Part shown: positions 14,664 to 23,469 of the stretch, one piece after another
Position numbering within the stretch: position 1 is the first letter of the stretch
Layout of the letters: every line of letters starts with the position of its first letter
NCBI GenBank assembly: GCA_017618355.1
Contig: JAFZUL010000109.1
Location: forward strand, 1 to 36,517
Direction: 5' to 3'
Length of the DNA: 36,517 bases
Origin: Muribaculaceae bacterium
GTDB taxonomy: Bacteria > Bacteroidota > Bacteroidia > Bacteroidales > Muribaculaceae
Notes under the pieces: generated by a model
Database searches by the model: none
Told to the model about the DNA's origin: nothing
Seen by the model: only the letters and a program-made list of their open reading frames with translations
Made by a program: the position numbers and the translations under genes

Positions 14664-17006
14664 ATGGCAGATAATCTTGTGATAGTGGAGTCTCCAGCAA
14701 AAGCTAAGACAATCCAGAAATTTTTGGGAAAAGAATACAAAGTCATGTCGAGTTATGGTCACATTCGTGACTTGGAGAAAAAGGATTTCAGCATTGACGT
14801 GGACAATGATTTTGAGCCCATCTATGAGATTCCAGAGGATAAATTGGCTCTTGTGCAAGAGCTCAAGAAGGCCGCCAAAGGTGTGAAGACCGTGTGGCTG
14901 GCAAGTGATGAGGACCGTGAGGGAGAGGCAATAGCTTGGCACCTTAACGAGGTCCTGGAGCTTAAGAAGGAGAACACTCGCCGCATCGTGTTCCACGAGA
15001 TTACCAAACCCGCTATTCTTGCCGCCATTGAGAATCCACGCGACATCGACACCAACCTCGTCGATGCTCAGCAGGCCCGCCGTGTGCTCGACCGCATCGT
15101 GGGCTTTGAGCTGTCGCCAGTGCTGTGGAAGAAAATCAAGCCATCGCTGAGCGCAGGTCGTGTGCAGAGTGTGGCAGTGCGTCTGCTCGCCGAGCGTGAG
15201 CAGGAAATTCGCGACTTCAAGAGCGAAGAGTACTACCGCGTGAGCAGTGAGATGGAACCCAGCAGTAACAACCTGGAGGAGGCGCCATCTCTGGTGCCCT
15301 GCGAGCTTAACAAGCGCTTTGCCACCCGTGAGCAGGCGTTGGAGCTGCTTGAGCATTGCAAGAATGCTACCTTCACTGTTGCCGACGTACAGGTTAAGCC
15401 CATCAAGAAATGTCCTGCTCCTCCTTTCACCACATCTACACTTCAGCAGGAAGCATCTCGCAAGCTTGGCTTCTCGGTGGCACAGACCATGCGCGTGGCT
15501 CAGTCGCTGTATGAGAGCGGACACATCACCTATATGCGTACCGACTCGGTGAACCTGTCGAGCCTTGCCATTGGCACTATCAGCAAGGAAATCAAGGACT
15601 CGCTAGGCGAGCAGTACCTGAAAGTGCGCAAGTACCATACCTCATCAAAGGGTGCTCAAGAGGCTCATGAGGCTATCCGTCCCACCTTTATCAGCAACCA
15701 CGACATCACAGGCTCAGCGCAGGAGAAAAAGCTCTACAACCTGATTTGGAAGCGCACTATCGCTTCGCAGATGGCCGATGCGCAAGTTGAGAAGACTCAG
15801 GTCGAGATAAGCATCAGCGGCCGCAAAGAGTTGTTTGAGGCAAGCGGTGAGGTAGTGAAGTTCGACGGCTTCTTGAAGGTGTATTTCGAAGCCAGCGACG
15901 ACGAAGTCGCCACTCCCGAATTCCACACCTTGCCACCTCTCAAAGTTGGCGATGTGCTCACCGAGAAAGAAGTGGTGGCAACCCAGCGCTTCACTCAGCA
16001 GCCTAACCGCTACAGCGAGGCTATGCTCGTGAAACGCCTTGAGGAGCTGGGCATTGGCCGTCCTTCGACCTACGCTCCAACCATCTCTACCATTCAGGCT
16101 CGCGACTACGTTGTAAAGGGCGAGAGCAAGGGCGTGAAGCGCAGCTTTGAGCAGATTACCCTCAAGGGCAACAAGATCACCACTAAGGTGAAGAGCGAAA
16201 TCGTGGGCAACGAGAAAGGCAAACTTATTCCCACCGATGTGGGTATGGTTGTCAACGACTTCCTCACCAAGTTCTTCCCGCAGATTCTCGACTACAACTT
16301 CACCGCAAAGGTGGAGACCGAGTTTGACGAGATTGCCGAGGGAAAGAAGAAGTGGAACGACGAGATTAAGGAGTTCTACAAGGGATTCCATCCCGAGATT
16401 GAGAAGGTGTCGTCGCTGCGCATGGAGCATAAGGTGGGCGAGCGTATCTTGGGTAACGATCCAGCCACCGGCAAACCCGTATCGGTAAAGATTGGCCGCT
16501 ACGGACCACTGGTTCAACTCGGCAGTACCGATGATAAGGAGAAGCCTCGCTTCGCCTCGTTGCAGAAGGAGCAGAGTGTGGCGACTATCACACTTGAAGA
16601 AGCCCTCAAGCTATTTGAGATGCCTCGTACTTTAGGCACATTTGAAGGTAAAGAAGTGGTTGTGGCAATTGGCAAGTATGGCCCCTATCTCAAGCACGAT
16701 GGCAAGTTTGTATCGGTGCCTAAAGAGATGTCACCTTACAGCATCACTCTCGACGACGCTGCCGAACTTATCAAGGAGAAACGCGTCACCGAGGCCAAGA
16801 AGGTGCTTATGACCTTTGACGAGGAACCAGAGCTTCAGGTGATGAACGGCCGCTTTGGCGCCTACATCGTCTATAAGAAGGTGAACTACAAGATTCCTAA
16901 GAAATACGACACTTCAAAACTTACCCTTGAAGACTGCCGCGCTATCGTAAACGACGAAGCTAACGCCAGCAAGGGCGGGAAACGCAAAGCCGCAGCTAAG
17001 AAGTAA
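14664..17006 (+). CDS. topA: DNA topoisomerase I (type IA)
   Basis: 780 residues from ATG 14664 (ADNLVIVESPAKAKTIQKFL). The TOPRIM domain has Glu9 in VIVESPAKAKT and the acidic ASDEDREGEA motif. The active-site tyrosine is Tyr290 in GHITYMRTDSVNLS. The C-terminal part has three Topoisom_C-like repeats (IGRYGPLVQLG, IGKYGPYLKHDGKF, NGRFGAYIVYKKVNYKI) instead of zinc ribbons, and ends in a basic KGGKRKAAAKK tail. It relaxes negative supercoils during transcription and replication. It is transcribed alone: divergent from obgE and followed by a terminator at 17035-17064. Confidence 0.96.
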   Translation: MADNLVIVESPAKAKTIQKFLGKEYKVMSSYGHIRDLEKKDFSIDVDNDFEPIYEIPEDKLALVQELKKAAKGVKTVWLASDEDREGEAIAWHLNEVLELKKENTRRIVFHEITKPAILAAIENPRDIDTNLVDAQQARRVLDRIVGFELSPVLWKKIKPSLSAGRVQSVAVRLLAEREQEIRDFKSEEYYRVSSEMEPSSNNLEEAPSLVPCELNKRFATREQALELLEHCKNATFTVADVQVKPIKKCPAPPFTTSTLQQEASRKLGFSVAQTMRVAQSLYESGHITYMRTDSVNLSSLAIGTISKEIKDSLGEQYLKVRKYHTSSKGAQEAHEAIRPTFISNHDITGSAQEKKLYNLIWKRTIASQMADAQVEKTQVEISISGRKELFEASGEVVKFDGFLKVYFEASDDEVATPEFHTLPPLKVGDVLTEKEVVATQRFTQQPNRYSEAMLVKRLEELGIGRPSTYAPTISTIQARDYVVKGESKGVKRSFEQITLKGNKITTKVKSEIVGNEKGKLIPTDVGMVVNDFLTKFFPQILDYNFTAKVETEFDEIAEGKKKWNDEIKEFYKGFHPEIEKVSSLRMEHKVGERILGNDPATGKPVSVKIGRYGPLVQLGSTDDKEKPRFASLQKEQSVATITLEEALKLFEMPRTLGTFEGKEVVVAIGKYGPYLKHDGKFVSVPKEMSPYSITLDDAAELIKEKRVTEAKKVLMTFDEEPELQVMNGRFGAYIVYKKVNYKIPKKYDTSKLTLEDCRAIVNDEANASKGGKRKAAAKK

Positions 17007-17034
17007 TTGCGCTTTGCGCAGTGTAGAGTTTAGA

Positions 17035-17064
17035 GGGGAGAGTACTTGGTACTTTCTCCTTTTT
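17035..17064 (+). terminator. Rho-independent terminator of topA
   Basis: GGAGAGTAC (17037-17045), loop TTG, then GTAC-TT-TCTCC with a 2-base bulge, followed by TTTTT. About 30 bases after the topA stop. Confidence 0.7.
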
Positions 17065-17081
17065 ACTTTATCCTTTTAAAA

Positions 17082-17720
17082 TTAATATCCGAAGTCTTCG
17101 CCCACAAGCACCACTGTGTGGCGGCCTGCGTTGCGGCAGTTACGCAGCAGGTGGATGTAGCTGCAGATGCTCTCGGGGCTGTTGCAGTTGTGGCAAGCAC
17201 CATCAATGTGGCAGGGCGTGCTGATGTCAAATCGTTGGGCGTTGATGGGCGACGCTGTGTTGCGTGCGCGGGCGATGGCGGTCTCCACTGTGGGCGCCAC
17301 CTTGTTGAGGCCAACGATGAAAATCACCTTCTTAGGTCCCCAGGATATTGCCGCAACGCGGTTTCCGTTGCCGTCGATATTGACGATGACACCGTCCTCG
17401 CTGAGGGCATTTGCGCTGCTCAGGAACACGTCGGCGCTGAAAGCGCGCAGATACATCTGTTGCTTCTCCTGCGGATCGTTAACCACATCACGGTCAAGCA
17501 CCTCGATGGTGCCGCGCTCCTTCAGGGCCTGCGGAATGCCGAGGTCGCGCACTGTCATTGAGCCTCCCCACGTCACGCTGCTTCCGTCGGCAATCAGTTC
17601 CATCACTTTGCTCACCGCCTCTTGCGCGGTGGGGCAGTAAAATGCCTCGATGTTGCGGCGTTTCAAGTTTTTCACGAGTTTTTCTCCAAGCAGGTTGTTT
17701 CTTATTTCCAATGGTGTCAT
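17082..17720 (-). CDS. LUD-domain (LutC/YkgG-like) protein with C-terminal cysteine cluster
   Basis: 212 residues from ATG 17720. The LUD (DUF162) fold is seen in SSVTWGGSMTVRDLGIPQAL, VFLSSANALSEDGVIVNID, RVAAISWGPKKVIFIVGLNK and VETAIARARNTASP. LutC takes part in L-lactate oxidation to pyruvate with LutA and LutB, but those partners are absent here, and single LUD proteins in Bacteroidales have no settled role. A C-terminal set Cys170, Cys176, Cys179, Cys186 and Cys195 (TPCHIDGACHNCNSPESICS) could bind a metal or iron-sulfur cluster. The gene begins 24 bp after the LytTR regulator and is probably last in the ddl-led operon. Confidence 0.85.
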   Translation of the reverse strand: MTPLEIRNNLLGEKLVKNLKRRNIEAFYCPTAQEAVSKVMELIADGSSVTWGGSMTVRDLGIPQALKERGTIEVLDRDVVNDPQEKQQMYLRAFSADVFLSSANALSEDGVIVNIDGNGNRVAAISWGPKKVIFIVGLNKVAPTVETAIARARNTASPINAQRFDISTPCHIDGACHNCNSPESICSYIHLLRNCRNAGRHTVVLVGEDFGY

Positions 17721-17744
17721 AGTGGGAATTATTTTATGTGGTTA

Positions 17745-18425
17745 TTATCCTAATTTGTCGGCGTAGGCGCGGCCTACGGGGATTTCGATGCCGCCGGTTA
17801 GGGAAAGTTGAGTGCGTGAATAGCTCTCGATACGGTGTCGTGGCACAATATAGCTCTTGTGGACTCTCACAAACTCGTTCTCGGGCAACATTGCCTCGAG
17901 CGATTTCATGCTCATTTGTGTGATGACGGGGCGGCTATCGACGGTGTAAATCTTCACATAGTTGTCCATCGCCTGAATGTAGAGTATTGAACCAAGTTGC
18001 ACGGTTACGTTCTTATACTCTACTTTGACGGTTATCTCCTGTCCTTCGAGCGGAGGTGTGGCACTGTAATTCACTAGTTTGATGGCCTGCTGCACCTTGT
18101 TGACGGCTTTCTCGAAGCGACTGAAAGAAAACGGTTTGTGGAGGAAATCGACGGCATTCAAGTCAAAGCCATCAACGGCATATTGCGCGTAGGCAGTGGT
18201 GAACACCAAGAAGGTGCCTTGTGGAATCTCTTTGGCGAGACTCACACCGTTTACCTCGCCCATTTTCACATCAAGAAAGAGTAAGTCGGGATGTGTGCGC
18301 TTCACATGCTCGATGCCCACGAGGGGATTGGTGAAGGTGTCGAGCTGCATGTCGTCCATACGCTGGCAGAAGTTTTTGATTACCTCCAGCGCCATAGGTT
18401 CATCGTCGATTGCTACGCATTTCAT
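17745..18425 (-). CDS. LytTR-family response regulator
   Basis: 226 residues from ATG 18425. The receiver keeps the acidic pair Asp7/Asp8, phospho-acceptor Asp52 (LLFLDVKM), Thr in FTTAYA and Lys97 (FLHKPF). The LytTR DNA-binding domain (about 130-226) contains QAMDNYVKIYTVD and FVRVHKSYIVPRHRIES. It should bind DNA when phosphorylated by the kinase whose gene overlaps it by 4 bases (ATGA). Targets cannot be read from the sequence; autoregulation of this operon is possible. Confidence 0.93.
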   Translation of the reverse strand: MKCVAIDDEPMALEVIKNFCQRMDDMQLDTFTNPLVGIEHVKRTHPDLLFLDVKMGEVNGVSLAKEIPQGTFLVFTTAYAQYAVDGFDLNAVDFLHKPFSFSRFEKAVNKVQQAIKLVNYSATPPLEGQEITVKVEYKNVTVQLGSILYIQAMDNYVKIYTVDSRPVITQMSMKSLEAMLPENEFVRVHKSYIVPRHRIESYSRTQLSLTGGIEIPVGRAYADKLG

Positions 18426-19519
18426 GGCTTGTGGTGTTTTAAGTTTATGGTAAGAGTAAGGTCAAACTGGTCTTCAGTCTCATTGATGTCGAGGTTATAA
18501 TCTTTGCCGTAAATCAGGTCAAGGCGCTTGCGGCTGTTCTCAAGACCGATTCCCACATGGTTCTCATCCTTTGACTTGATGCGGATGGGATTGCTGGTGG
18601 TGAGGGAGAACACGCCGTCGGAAACCTGCATATTGATGTCGATATTTGTGTCGATGCTGGTGCTCACGCCATATTTCAGAGCGTTTTCCACAAAGGTGAT
18701 GAGCAGCATGGGCGCTATGTTGAGACTATGGTGCTTGCCGTCGTTGCTGTAGTTGAAGTTCACTTTTGTATGCTCGTTCAAGCGGTTGCGTTGCAAGTCG
18801 ATGTACTGCTGCAGGTAATGTGCCTCGCTGTCGATATCAACGTAGTCTTGGTTGGCATTGTTGTAGATGTAGCGCGTGATGTCAATGAATTGCATGAAGG
18901 CATCCTCGGTCTTGGGATTTTGTGTAACCACCATGCTATAGAGCGTGTTGAGGGTGTTGAACAGGAAATGTGGGTCGATTTGCGCCTTGTAGAGCGAGAG
19001 CTCGGCTTTGTTCTTTGCTGCTTCCAACTCCTGTCGCCGTGCGCGCAGTCGATACAACTGCCCCAGCAGTCCAATGGCGCTGCTGAAGGTCATCACTATC
19101 ACAAAGAGAAACCACACCGCCTGCTGGTGCATGCGGAACTTTATGGGTGAGATGGCGCTTTGAGGAGGTCTTCCTGCGGGTGGTTGTCCTGGCTGCCTTT
19201 GGAATTGGAATTCCATCTTGTACTGTGAGAGCAGATACGTGATGCCTATCATCGCTATCACCACGAGCACAGCACATATCAGACGCTTGCGGTCCTTGAA
19301 AAGTGATGGAATGGTGAAAACGCGGTTCACGAAATATATAATGTAGAGCCACGCCACAAGCAGACACACAAAGAGCGTGTTGCTCTCAAACCACCTTTCG
19401 ATGGGCAGCAGATAAATCATCACTGGCAGCAGCACGAGGCAGAAGAACAGGTCAATCCACAATTGGACCTTCTTGCCTGTGATGAGCATTGATTTTTGTG
19501 CTAAAGTTGTTGTATTCAT
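18422..19519 (-). CDS. LytS/YehU-type sensor histidine kinase
   Basis: 365 residues from ATG 19519. Four hydrophobic segments (about 18-38, 45-65, 78-95, 130-150) form a membrane sensor without a clear extracytoplasmic domain; a proline-rich loop (RQPGQPPAGRPP) lies before the fourth. His_kinase motif AQIDPHFLFNTLNTLY carries His184. The ATPase part has the N-box LLITFVENALKYG and G-box VGIGLENSRKRL. The partner is the overlapping LytTR regulator. It starts 12 bp after the GNAT gene. The signal it senses is unknown. Confidence 0.92.
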   Translation of the reverse strand: MNTTTLAQKSMLITGKKVQLWIDLFFCLVLLPVMIYLLPIERWFESNTLFVCLLVAWLYIIYFVNRVFTIPSLFKDRKRLICAVLVVIAMIGITYLLSQYKMEFQFQRQPGQPPAGRPPQSAISPIKFRMHQQAVWFLFVIVMTFSSAIGLLGQLYRLRARRQELEAAKNKAELSLYKAQIDPHFLFNTLNTLYSMVVTQNPKTEDAFMQFIDITRYIYNNANQDYVDIDSEAHYLQQYIDLQRNRLNEHTKVNFNYSNDGKHHSLNIAPMLLITFVENALKYGVSTSIDTNIDINMQVSDGVFSLTTSNPIRIKSKDENHVGIGLENSRKRLDLIYGKDYNLDINETEDQFDLTLTINLKHHKP

Positions 19520-19531
19520 AGTAGTAGGGGG

Positions 19532-20122
19532 TTATACGATGCGTTTGCGGTACATGTAGCAGTAGTAAGGTTGAAAGGGAGTACTGAATTGTTCAACTAA
19601 TTCCTCGTGAATTCTCTCATAGCCATGCTTGTAGAAGTATTGCCAACTGCAGGTGCTGTCGGTAATGTGATAAGTCCACTGTACGCCACAGTCGATTAGC
19701 AACTGCTTGATTTCCTCCTGTAATGCTTTGGCATAACCATGCTTGTAGCTTAAAAGGAACGAGAACTTGGCGCTGTTTTCGCTCATAAGATTTAGCAGGT
19801 CGCGTTCGGTGCGCAGCAGGTAGGCAGTGGTCTCGTGCACGTGCTTGCGTTCTTCGTCATCTTTATCAGCCAAAAAATCTTTAACCCATTGTTCCGAAAT
19901 GTTGATTTCGTCTTTCATGCGGGCTAAAGCCACTGCCTGCAATGTGCCGTTGTCGTCACAAGCCTTGAGCGCAAGTTGTGGGTCGAAGAACATATTGAGC
20001 ACTACTTCTCGTGAGAATTCATTTATGTGCTCAATGCCGCGAGCAATATCCTTTTCCCACATCTTGGCAAGCATCTCTGCCACGATGTCGATATCGGCCA
20101 TATCAAAAGGCTGGATGAGCAT
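19532..20122 (-). CDS. GNAT-like N-acetyltransferase
   Basis: 196 residues from ATG 20122. The start IQPFDMADIDIVAEMLAKMW and the end DSTCSWQYFYKHGYERIHEE are typical of the GNAT fold (DxxN/S-xx-FYxxxGF-type end). The middle is charged and helical (VKDFLADKDDEERKHVHET) and a canonical acetyl-CoA RxxGxG/A loop is not obvious; SYKHGYAKALQEEI may take its place. The substrate is unknown. It lies between ddl (40 bp) and the LytS-like kinase (12 bp), so co-transcription with both is likely. Confidence 0.65.
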   Translation of the reverse strand: MLIQPFDMADIDIVAEMLAKMWEKDIARGIEHINEFSREVVLNMFFDPQLALKACDDNGTLQAVALARMKDEINISEQWVKDFLADKDDEERKHVHETTAYLLRTERDLLNLMSENSAKFSFLLSYKHGYAKALQEEIKQLLIDCGVQWTYHITDSTCSWQYFYKHGYERIHEELVEQFSTPFQPYYCYMYRKRIV

Positions 20123-20162
20123 GAATAGGAGTGGCTAGGAGTGACTAAGATTGAGCATTGAT

Positions 20163-21173
20163 TCAGAACTGGTTTTCTACGATATCGGTGAGGACGTCAC
20201 GCATTTCAAGGCCAGCTGCGCGCACCTGTTGCGGGATGAAGCTGGTGGCTGTCATGCCGGGGGTAGTGTTCACCTCAAGCATGTTGATGCAGTCGCTGCC
20301 GTCGGGATTCTTGGTGACGATGTAATCGACACGGATAATGCCGTTGCAGTGCAAGATGTCGTAGATGCGGCTGGTCTCGGCCTGCAGGGCGGCGGTGAGC
20401 TCGTCGCTGATGCGTGCGGGAGTGATTTCCTCAACCTGGCCGTTGTATTTGGCGTCGTAGTCAAAGAACTCGTTATCAGTAACCACCTCGGTAACTGGGA
20501 AAACCACACTCTTGGTCTTGGTCTTGTAGCAGCCCACGGTAACCTCGGTGCCGTCGAGGAAGCGCTCCACCATCACTTGGTTGAACTGCTTGAAGGCATT
20601 CTTGATGGCTGGAGCGAGCTGGCTCTTGTCCTTCACCTTAGTAACACCAAAGCTCGAACCGTCGTCAGTTGGTTTCACAAAGCAGGGCATACCGAGTTCG
20701 CACTCGATGTCATCCTCGGTGATGTTGCGTTCCACGTCCTTGATGAGTAGTATGCTGTCGGCGACTGTCACGCCAAATGGGCGCATATAGTTATTGAGCA
20801 TGTATTTGTTGAACGTCAACGCCTCAACCAGCACATTGCAGGTTGAGTAGGGCAGGTTGAGAAGGTCGAAATAACCTTGCAGGATGCCGTTCTCGCCGGG
20901 AGTGCCGTGGATAGTGATGTAAGCGTAGTCGAAGGTGGTCTTCTCGCCTTTCTTGTCTTTATGTTTGAACGAGAAATCGTTCTTGTCGATAGGCGCTATG
21001 CTTCCGTCGTGCAGGTTCACATGCCAGTCGTTTTTCCTGATAACGACGATATAGACGTTGTAACGGTCACGGTCAAACCAGCTATAGAGTCCCTGAGCCG
21101 AGCGCAGCGATACCTCATGCTCCGACGAGTCGCCACCACACACGATGGCAATATTTCGCTTTGTTTTCTTCAT
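20163..21173 (-). CDS. ddl: D-alanine--D-alanine ligase
   Basis: 336 residues from ATG 21173. The ATP-grasp fold has the N-terminal CGGDSSEHEVSLRSA, ITIHGTPGENGILQGYFDLL, the ATP-site region GMPCFVKPTDDGSSFGVTKV and the metal/substrate end IRVDYIV and EVNTTPGMTATSFIPQQ. The enzyme makes the D-Ala-D-Ala dipeptide for peptidoglycan stem peptides. It is first in a probable operon with the GNAT, LytS/LytTR and LUD genes; a promoter with good spacing lies at 21210-21242. Confidence 0.95.
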   Translation of the reverse strand: MKKTKRNIAIVCGGDSSEHEVSLRSAQGLYSWFDRDRYNVYIVVIRKNDWHVNLHDGSIAPIDKNDFSFKHKDKKGEKTTFDYAYITIHGTPGENGILQGYFDLLNLPYSTCNVLVEALTFNKYMLNNYMRPFGVTVADSILLIKDVERNITEDDIECELGMPCFVKPTDDGSSFGVTKVKDKSQLAPAIKNAFKQFNQVMVERFLDGTEVTVGCYKTKTKSVVFPVTEVVTDNEFFDYDAKYNGQVEEITPARISDELTAALQAETSRIYDILHCNGIIRVDYIVTKNPDGSDCINMLEVNTTPGMTATSFIPQQVRAAGLEMRDVLTDIVENQF

Positions 21174-21209
21174 TGCTGTTTTTGTGTTATAGGTTTTTAT
21201 TATTCAACT

Positions 21210-21242
21210 GCAAAGTTACACAATATTATCATACAATTACAA
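21210..21242 (-). promoter_or_regulatory. Promoter of ddl and the downstream operon
   Basis: On -, TAACTTTGC (21210-21218) is a -7 box and TTG (21240-21242) lies 21 bases upstream, within an ACAATTACA repeat shared with 30751-30766. Confidence 0.6.
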
Positions 21243-21384
21243 ACAATTACATAACAATTATTCTTCATTTACGCACTTTTTATATTGAAAAAAAGGTTTC
21301 AATAAAAAAGATTCATTTTCTTTAATTGGCTGAATAATAGGTGTATAGTTACAGGAATTGTTAATTGCGCGCTGTGACGGCATG

Positions 21385-21407
21385 AAAAAACCACGGCAGA
21401 GCCGTGG
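21385..21407 (-). terminator. Rho-independent terminator of the trmH-family gene
   Basis: CCACGGC/GCCGTGG stem around a 3-base loop (21391-21407), followed on - by six T's. It closes the acyltransferase-pgi-methyltransferase run. The rest of the gap 21243-21384 shows nothing clear. Confidence 0.85.
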
Positions 21408-21436
21408 CTTTGATGATTTTATTATCATTGAGAAGT

Positions 21437-21985
21437 TCATTGTGCTGCGGCTTTGCTGCAGTTGAGGGCATCGAAGAAATGCCACATCACGATGGCTGCC
21501 GAGCAAGCGATGTTGAGCGAGTGCTTGGTGCCGTGCTGGGGAATCTCGATGCAGCAGTCGCTGGCATCGACCACCGTTTGGCTCACGCCCTTTACCTCAT
21601 TGCCGAAAACGAGGGCATATTTCTCGCCTGATTCGATGGGAAAACTCTCAAGGCTCACGCTGCCGTGCACCTGCTCAATAGCGCAAATCTTATAACCCTG
21701 CTCTCGAAGCTGTTCTACAGCCTTGAGGGCTGTTTGGTGGTAGGTCCACGCTACTGAGTCCTCGGCGCCGAGGGCAGTCTTGTGAATCTCGTGGCTTGGC
21801 GGCTTGCCAGTGATGCCGCACAGGGCTATGTGCTCGATGACAAACGCATCGGCAGTGCGAAACACACTACCTACGTTCATCTCACTGCGCACATCATCAA
21901 GGACGACCGCCACTGGAATTTTCTCCACCTGCTTAAACTCCTCGGTACTCACCCGATGCAGGTCAAGCATTGATTTCTTTTGCAT
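21437..21985 (-). CDS. TrmH/SpoU-family RNA 2'-O-methyltransferase
   Basis: 182 residues from ATG 21985. The three SPOUT motifs are present: motif 1 SEMNVGSVFRTADA, motif 2 YALVFGNEVKGVSQ and motif 3 IPQHGTKHSLNIACSAAIVM. The family uses S-adenosylmethionine in a trefoil knot to methylate ribose in tRNA or rRNA; the target (tRNA Gm18 or an rRNA site) cannot be told. There is no separate N-terminal RNA-binding extension. It follows pgi after an 83-bp gap holding the CTAGA array. Confidence 0.9.
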   Translation of the reverse strand: MQKKSMLDLHRVSTEEFKQVEKIPVAVVLDDVRSEMNVGSVFRTADAFVIEHIALCGITGKPPSHEIHKTALGAEDSVAWTYHQTALKAVEQLREQGYKICAIEQVHGSVSLESFPIESGEKYALVFGNEVKGVSQTVVDASDCCIEIPQHGTKHSLNIACSAAIVMWHFFDALNCSKAAAQ

Positions 21986-22002
21986 AAGTTGTTCTATTTA
22001 AA

Positions 22003-22049
22003 CTAGAATTTCTAGAGGTTCTAGATAGTCTAGAGTCTCTAGAAATTCT
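22003..22049. repeat. 9-bp-period CTAGAnnnT array folding into a perfect hairpin
   Basis: Five in-phase units: CTAGAATTT, CTAGAGGTT, CTAGATAGT, CTAGAGTCT, CTAGAAATT. The outer parts form a perfect 13-bp inverted repeat, AGAATTTCTAGAG (22005-22017) and its complement (22037-22049), with a smaller TCTAGA/TCTAGA stem inside. CTAG is commonly rare in bacterial DNA, so five in 47 bp is striking. It lies between pgi and the methyltransferase gene. Confidence 0.8.
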
Positions 22050-22068
22050 TATTTTTAATAGACTTTGT

Positions 22069-23382
22069 TTAGAGGCGCTTTGCCAGTTCTGCGCTTTGGG
22101 CTTCGTAGCCGGGTTTGTAGAGGAGGGCGAACATGTTTTTCTTGTAAGCCTCCACGCCGGGCTGGTTGAATGGGTTCACACCGAGCATGTAGCCGCTCAT
22201 TCCGCAGGCTTTCTCGAAGAAATAGATGAGTTGGCCAAGATACTTCTCATTGAGGGCTGGCAGGGTGATGAGCATGCATGGCACGCCACCGTCCACATGA
22301 GCCAGGCGAGTGCCAAGCTCTGCCATCTTGTTGACTTCGTCAACGCGCTTGTCAGCGATGTAATTGAGGCCGTCGAGGTCGGCGTAGTCGGTGGGTATAA
22401 CCACCTCGTTGCGCTGCTTCTCAACTGTGATTACTGTCTCGAAGATGGTGCGCTCGCCTTCCTGAATCCACTGTCCCATTGAGTGCAGGTCGGTGGTGAA
22501 GTCAACGCTTGCAGGGAAGATGCCTTTGCCGTCCTTGCCTTCGCTCTCGCCGTATAGCTGTTTCCACCACTCAGCGAGGAAGTGCAGACTGGGGTTGAAG
22601 TTCACCAGAATCTCAATTTTCTTTCCTGCTTGATACAGAGCGTTGCGGGTAGCGGCATAGTCAACCATCATATCGGCTGGAGCCTTCTCCATCTCCACTG
22701 CACCAGCAACTAGAGCATTGATGTCAAAACCAGCAATTGCCACTGGAAGCAAGCCAACAGGAGTAAGCACCGAGAAGCGACCGCCCACATTGTCGGCGAT
22801 GACGTAGGTCTTGTAGCCCTCTTGTGTTGCGAGGCTGCGCAGAGCGCCGCGTTTGGCGTCGGTGATTGCCACGATACGCTTGGCTGCAACTTCCTTGCCC
22901 ACCTGCTTCTCGAGCATGTTCTTGAGGAGGCGGAAGGCGATGGCTGGCTCGGTGGTAGTTCCCGATTTAGAGATTACCACGATGCCGAAGCGTTTGCCCT
23001 CAAGAAGTTTCATTAGGTCGTAGAGATAATCCTCGCCGATGTTGTTGCCGGCAAAGACAACTTTAACACCTTCGCTCTGCTTGAATGCGGCGAAGTTGTC
23101 GCTCAGTGCCTCAATCACGGCCTTAGCGCCCAGATAGCTGCCGCCGATGCCAATAACAACAACATACTCGCACTCCTCGCGCAACTGACGTGCGGTAGCG
23201 TTGATGTCGTCGAGTTCGGCAGCGGTTATCTCACTTGGCAGATGGAGCCATCCCAGGAAGTCGTTGCCTGCGCCGTCGCCCTTCTCAAGAGTCTCGGCAG
23301 CAGCAAGCGCCTGAGGTTTCAACACTTCAATATCTTTCTCACTAACAGTCCCGAGGACCGATTTGTTGCAAATGGTAATCAT
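22069..23382 (-). CDS. pgi: Glucose-6-phosphate isomerase
   Basis: 437 residues from ATG 23382. Phosphosugar-isomerase signatures are clear: [36 protein letters not shown], the glutamate-bearing [16 protein letters not shown] and the C-terminal end [19 protein letters not shown]. It is the shorter form of the family, near 440 residues. It interconverts glucose 6-phosphate and fructose 6-phosphate in the cytoplasm. It follows the acyltransferase gene by 87 bp filled with two repeat arrays and is probably on the same transcript. Confidence 0.95.
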   Translation of the reverse strand: MITICNKSVLGTVSEKDIEVLKPQALAAAETLEKGDGAGNDFLGWLHLPSEITAAELDDINATARQLREECEYVVVIGIGGSYLGAKAVIEALSDNFAAFKQSEGVKVVFAGNNIGEDYLYDLMKLLEGKRFGIVVISKSGTTTEPAIAFRLLKNMLEKQVGKEVAAKRIVAITDAKRGALRSLATQEGYKTYVIADNVGGRFSVLTPVGLLPVAIAGFDINALVAGAVEMEKAPADMMVDYAATRNALYQAGKKIEILVNFNPSLHFLAEWWKQLYGESEGKDGKGIFPASVDFTTDLHSMGQWIQEGERTIFETVITVEKQRNEVVIPTDYADLDGLNYIADKRVDEVNKMAELGTRLAHVDGGVPCMLITLPALNEKYLGQLIYFFEKACGMSGYMLGVNPFNQPGVEAYKKNMFALLYKPGYEAQSAELAKRL

Positions 23383-23390
23383 TATATTGT

Positions 23391-23426
23391 AAAGGAATTA
23401 AAGGAGTTAAATGAATCAAAGGAATT
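23391..23426 (+). repeat. 9-bp-period AAAGGAATT array
   Basis: Units AAAGGAATT-AAAGGAGTT-AAATGAATC-AAAGGAATT. Same family as the 13029-13118 array but in the opposite orientation relative to transcription. It begins 8 bases upstream of the pgi start codon. Confidence 0.7.
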
Positions 23427-23429
23427 AAA

Positions 23430-23468
23430 ATTCTGCATTCCGCATTCTGCATTGTACATTCTGCATTA
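23430..23468. repeat. 7-bp-period ATTCTGC repeat directly after a stop codon, copy 2
   Basis: Units ATTCTGC-ATTCCGC-ATTCTGC-ATTGTAC-ATTCTGC-ATTATTT, ending at the stop codon of the acyltransferase gene, exactly as copy 1 abuts the C10 peptidase stop. Confidence 0.75.
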
Positions 23469-23469
23469 T

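Noticed and set aside
14580-15524. 314-codon open frame on - overlapping topA
   Set aside because: Antisense to the TOPRIM and catalytic region of topA.
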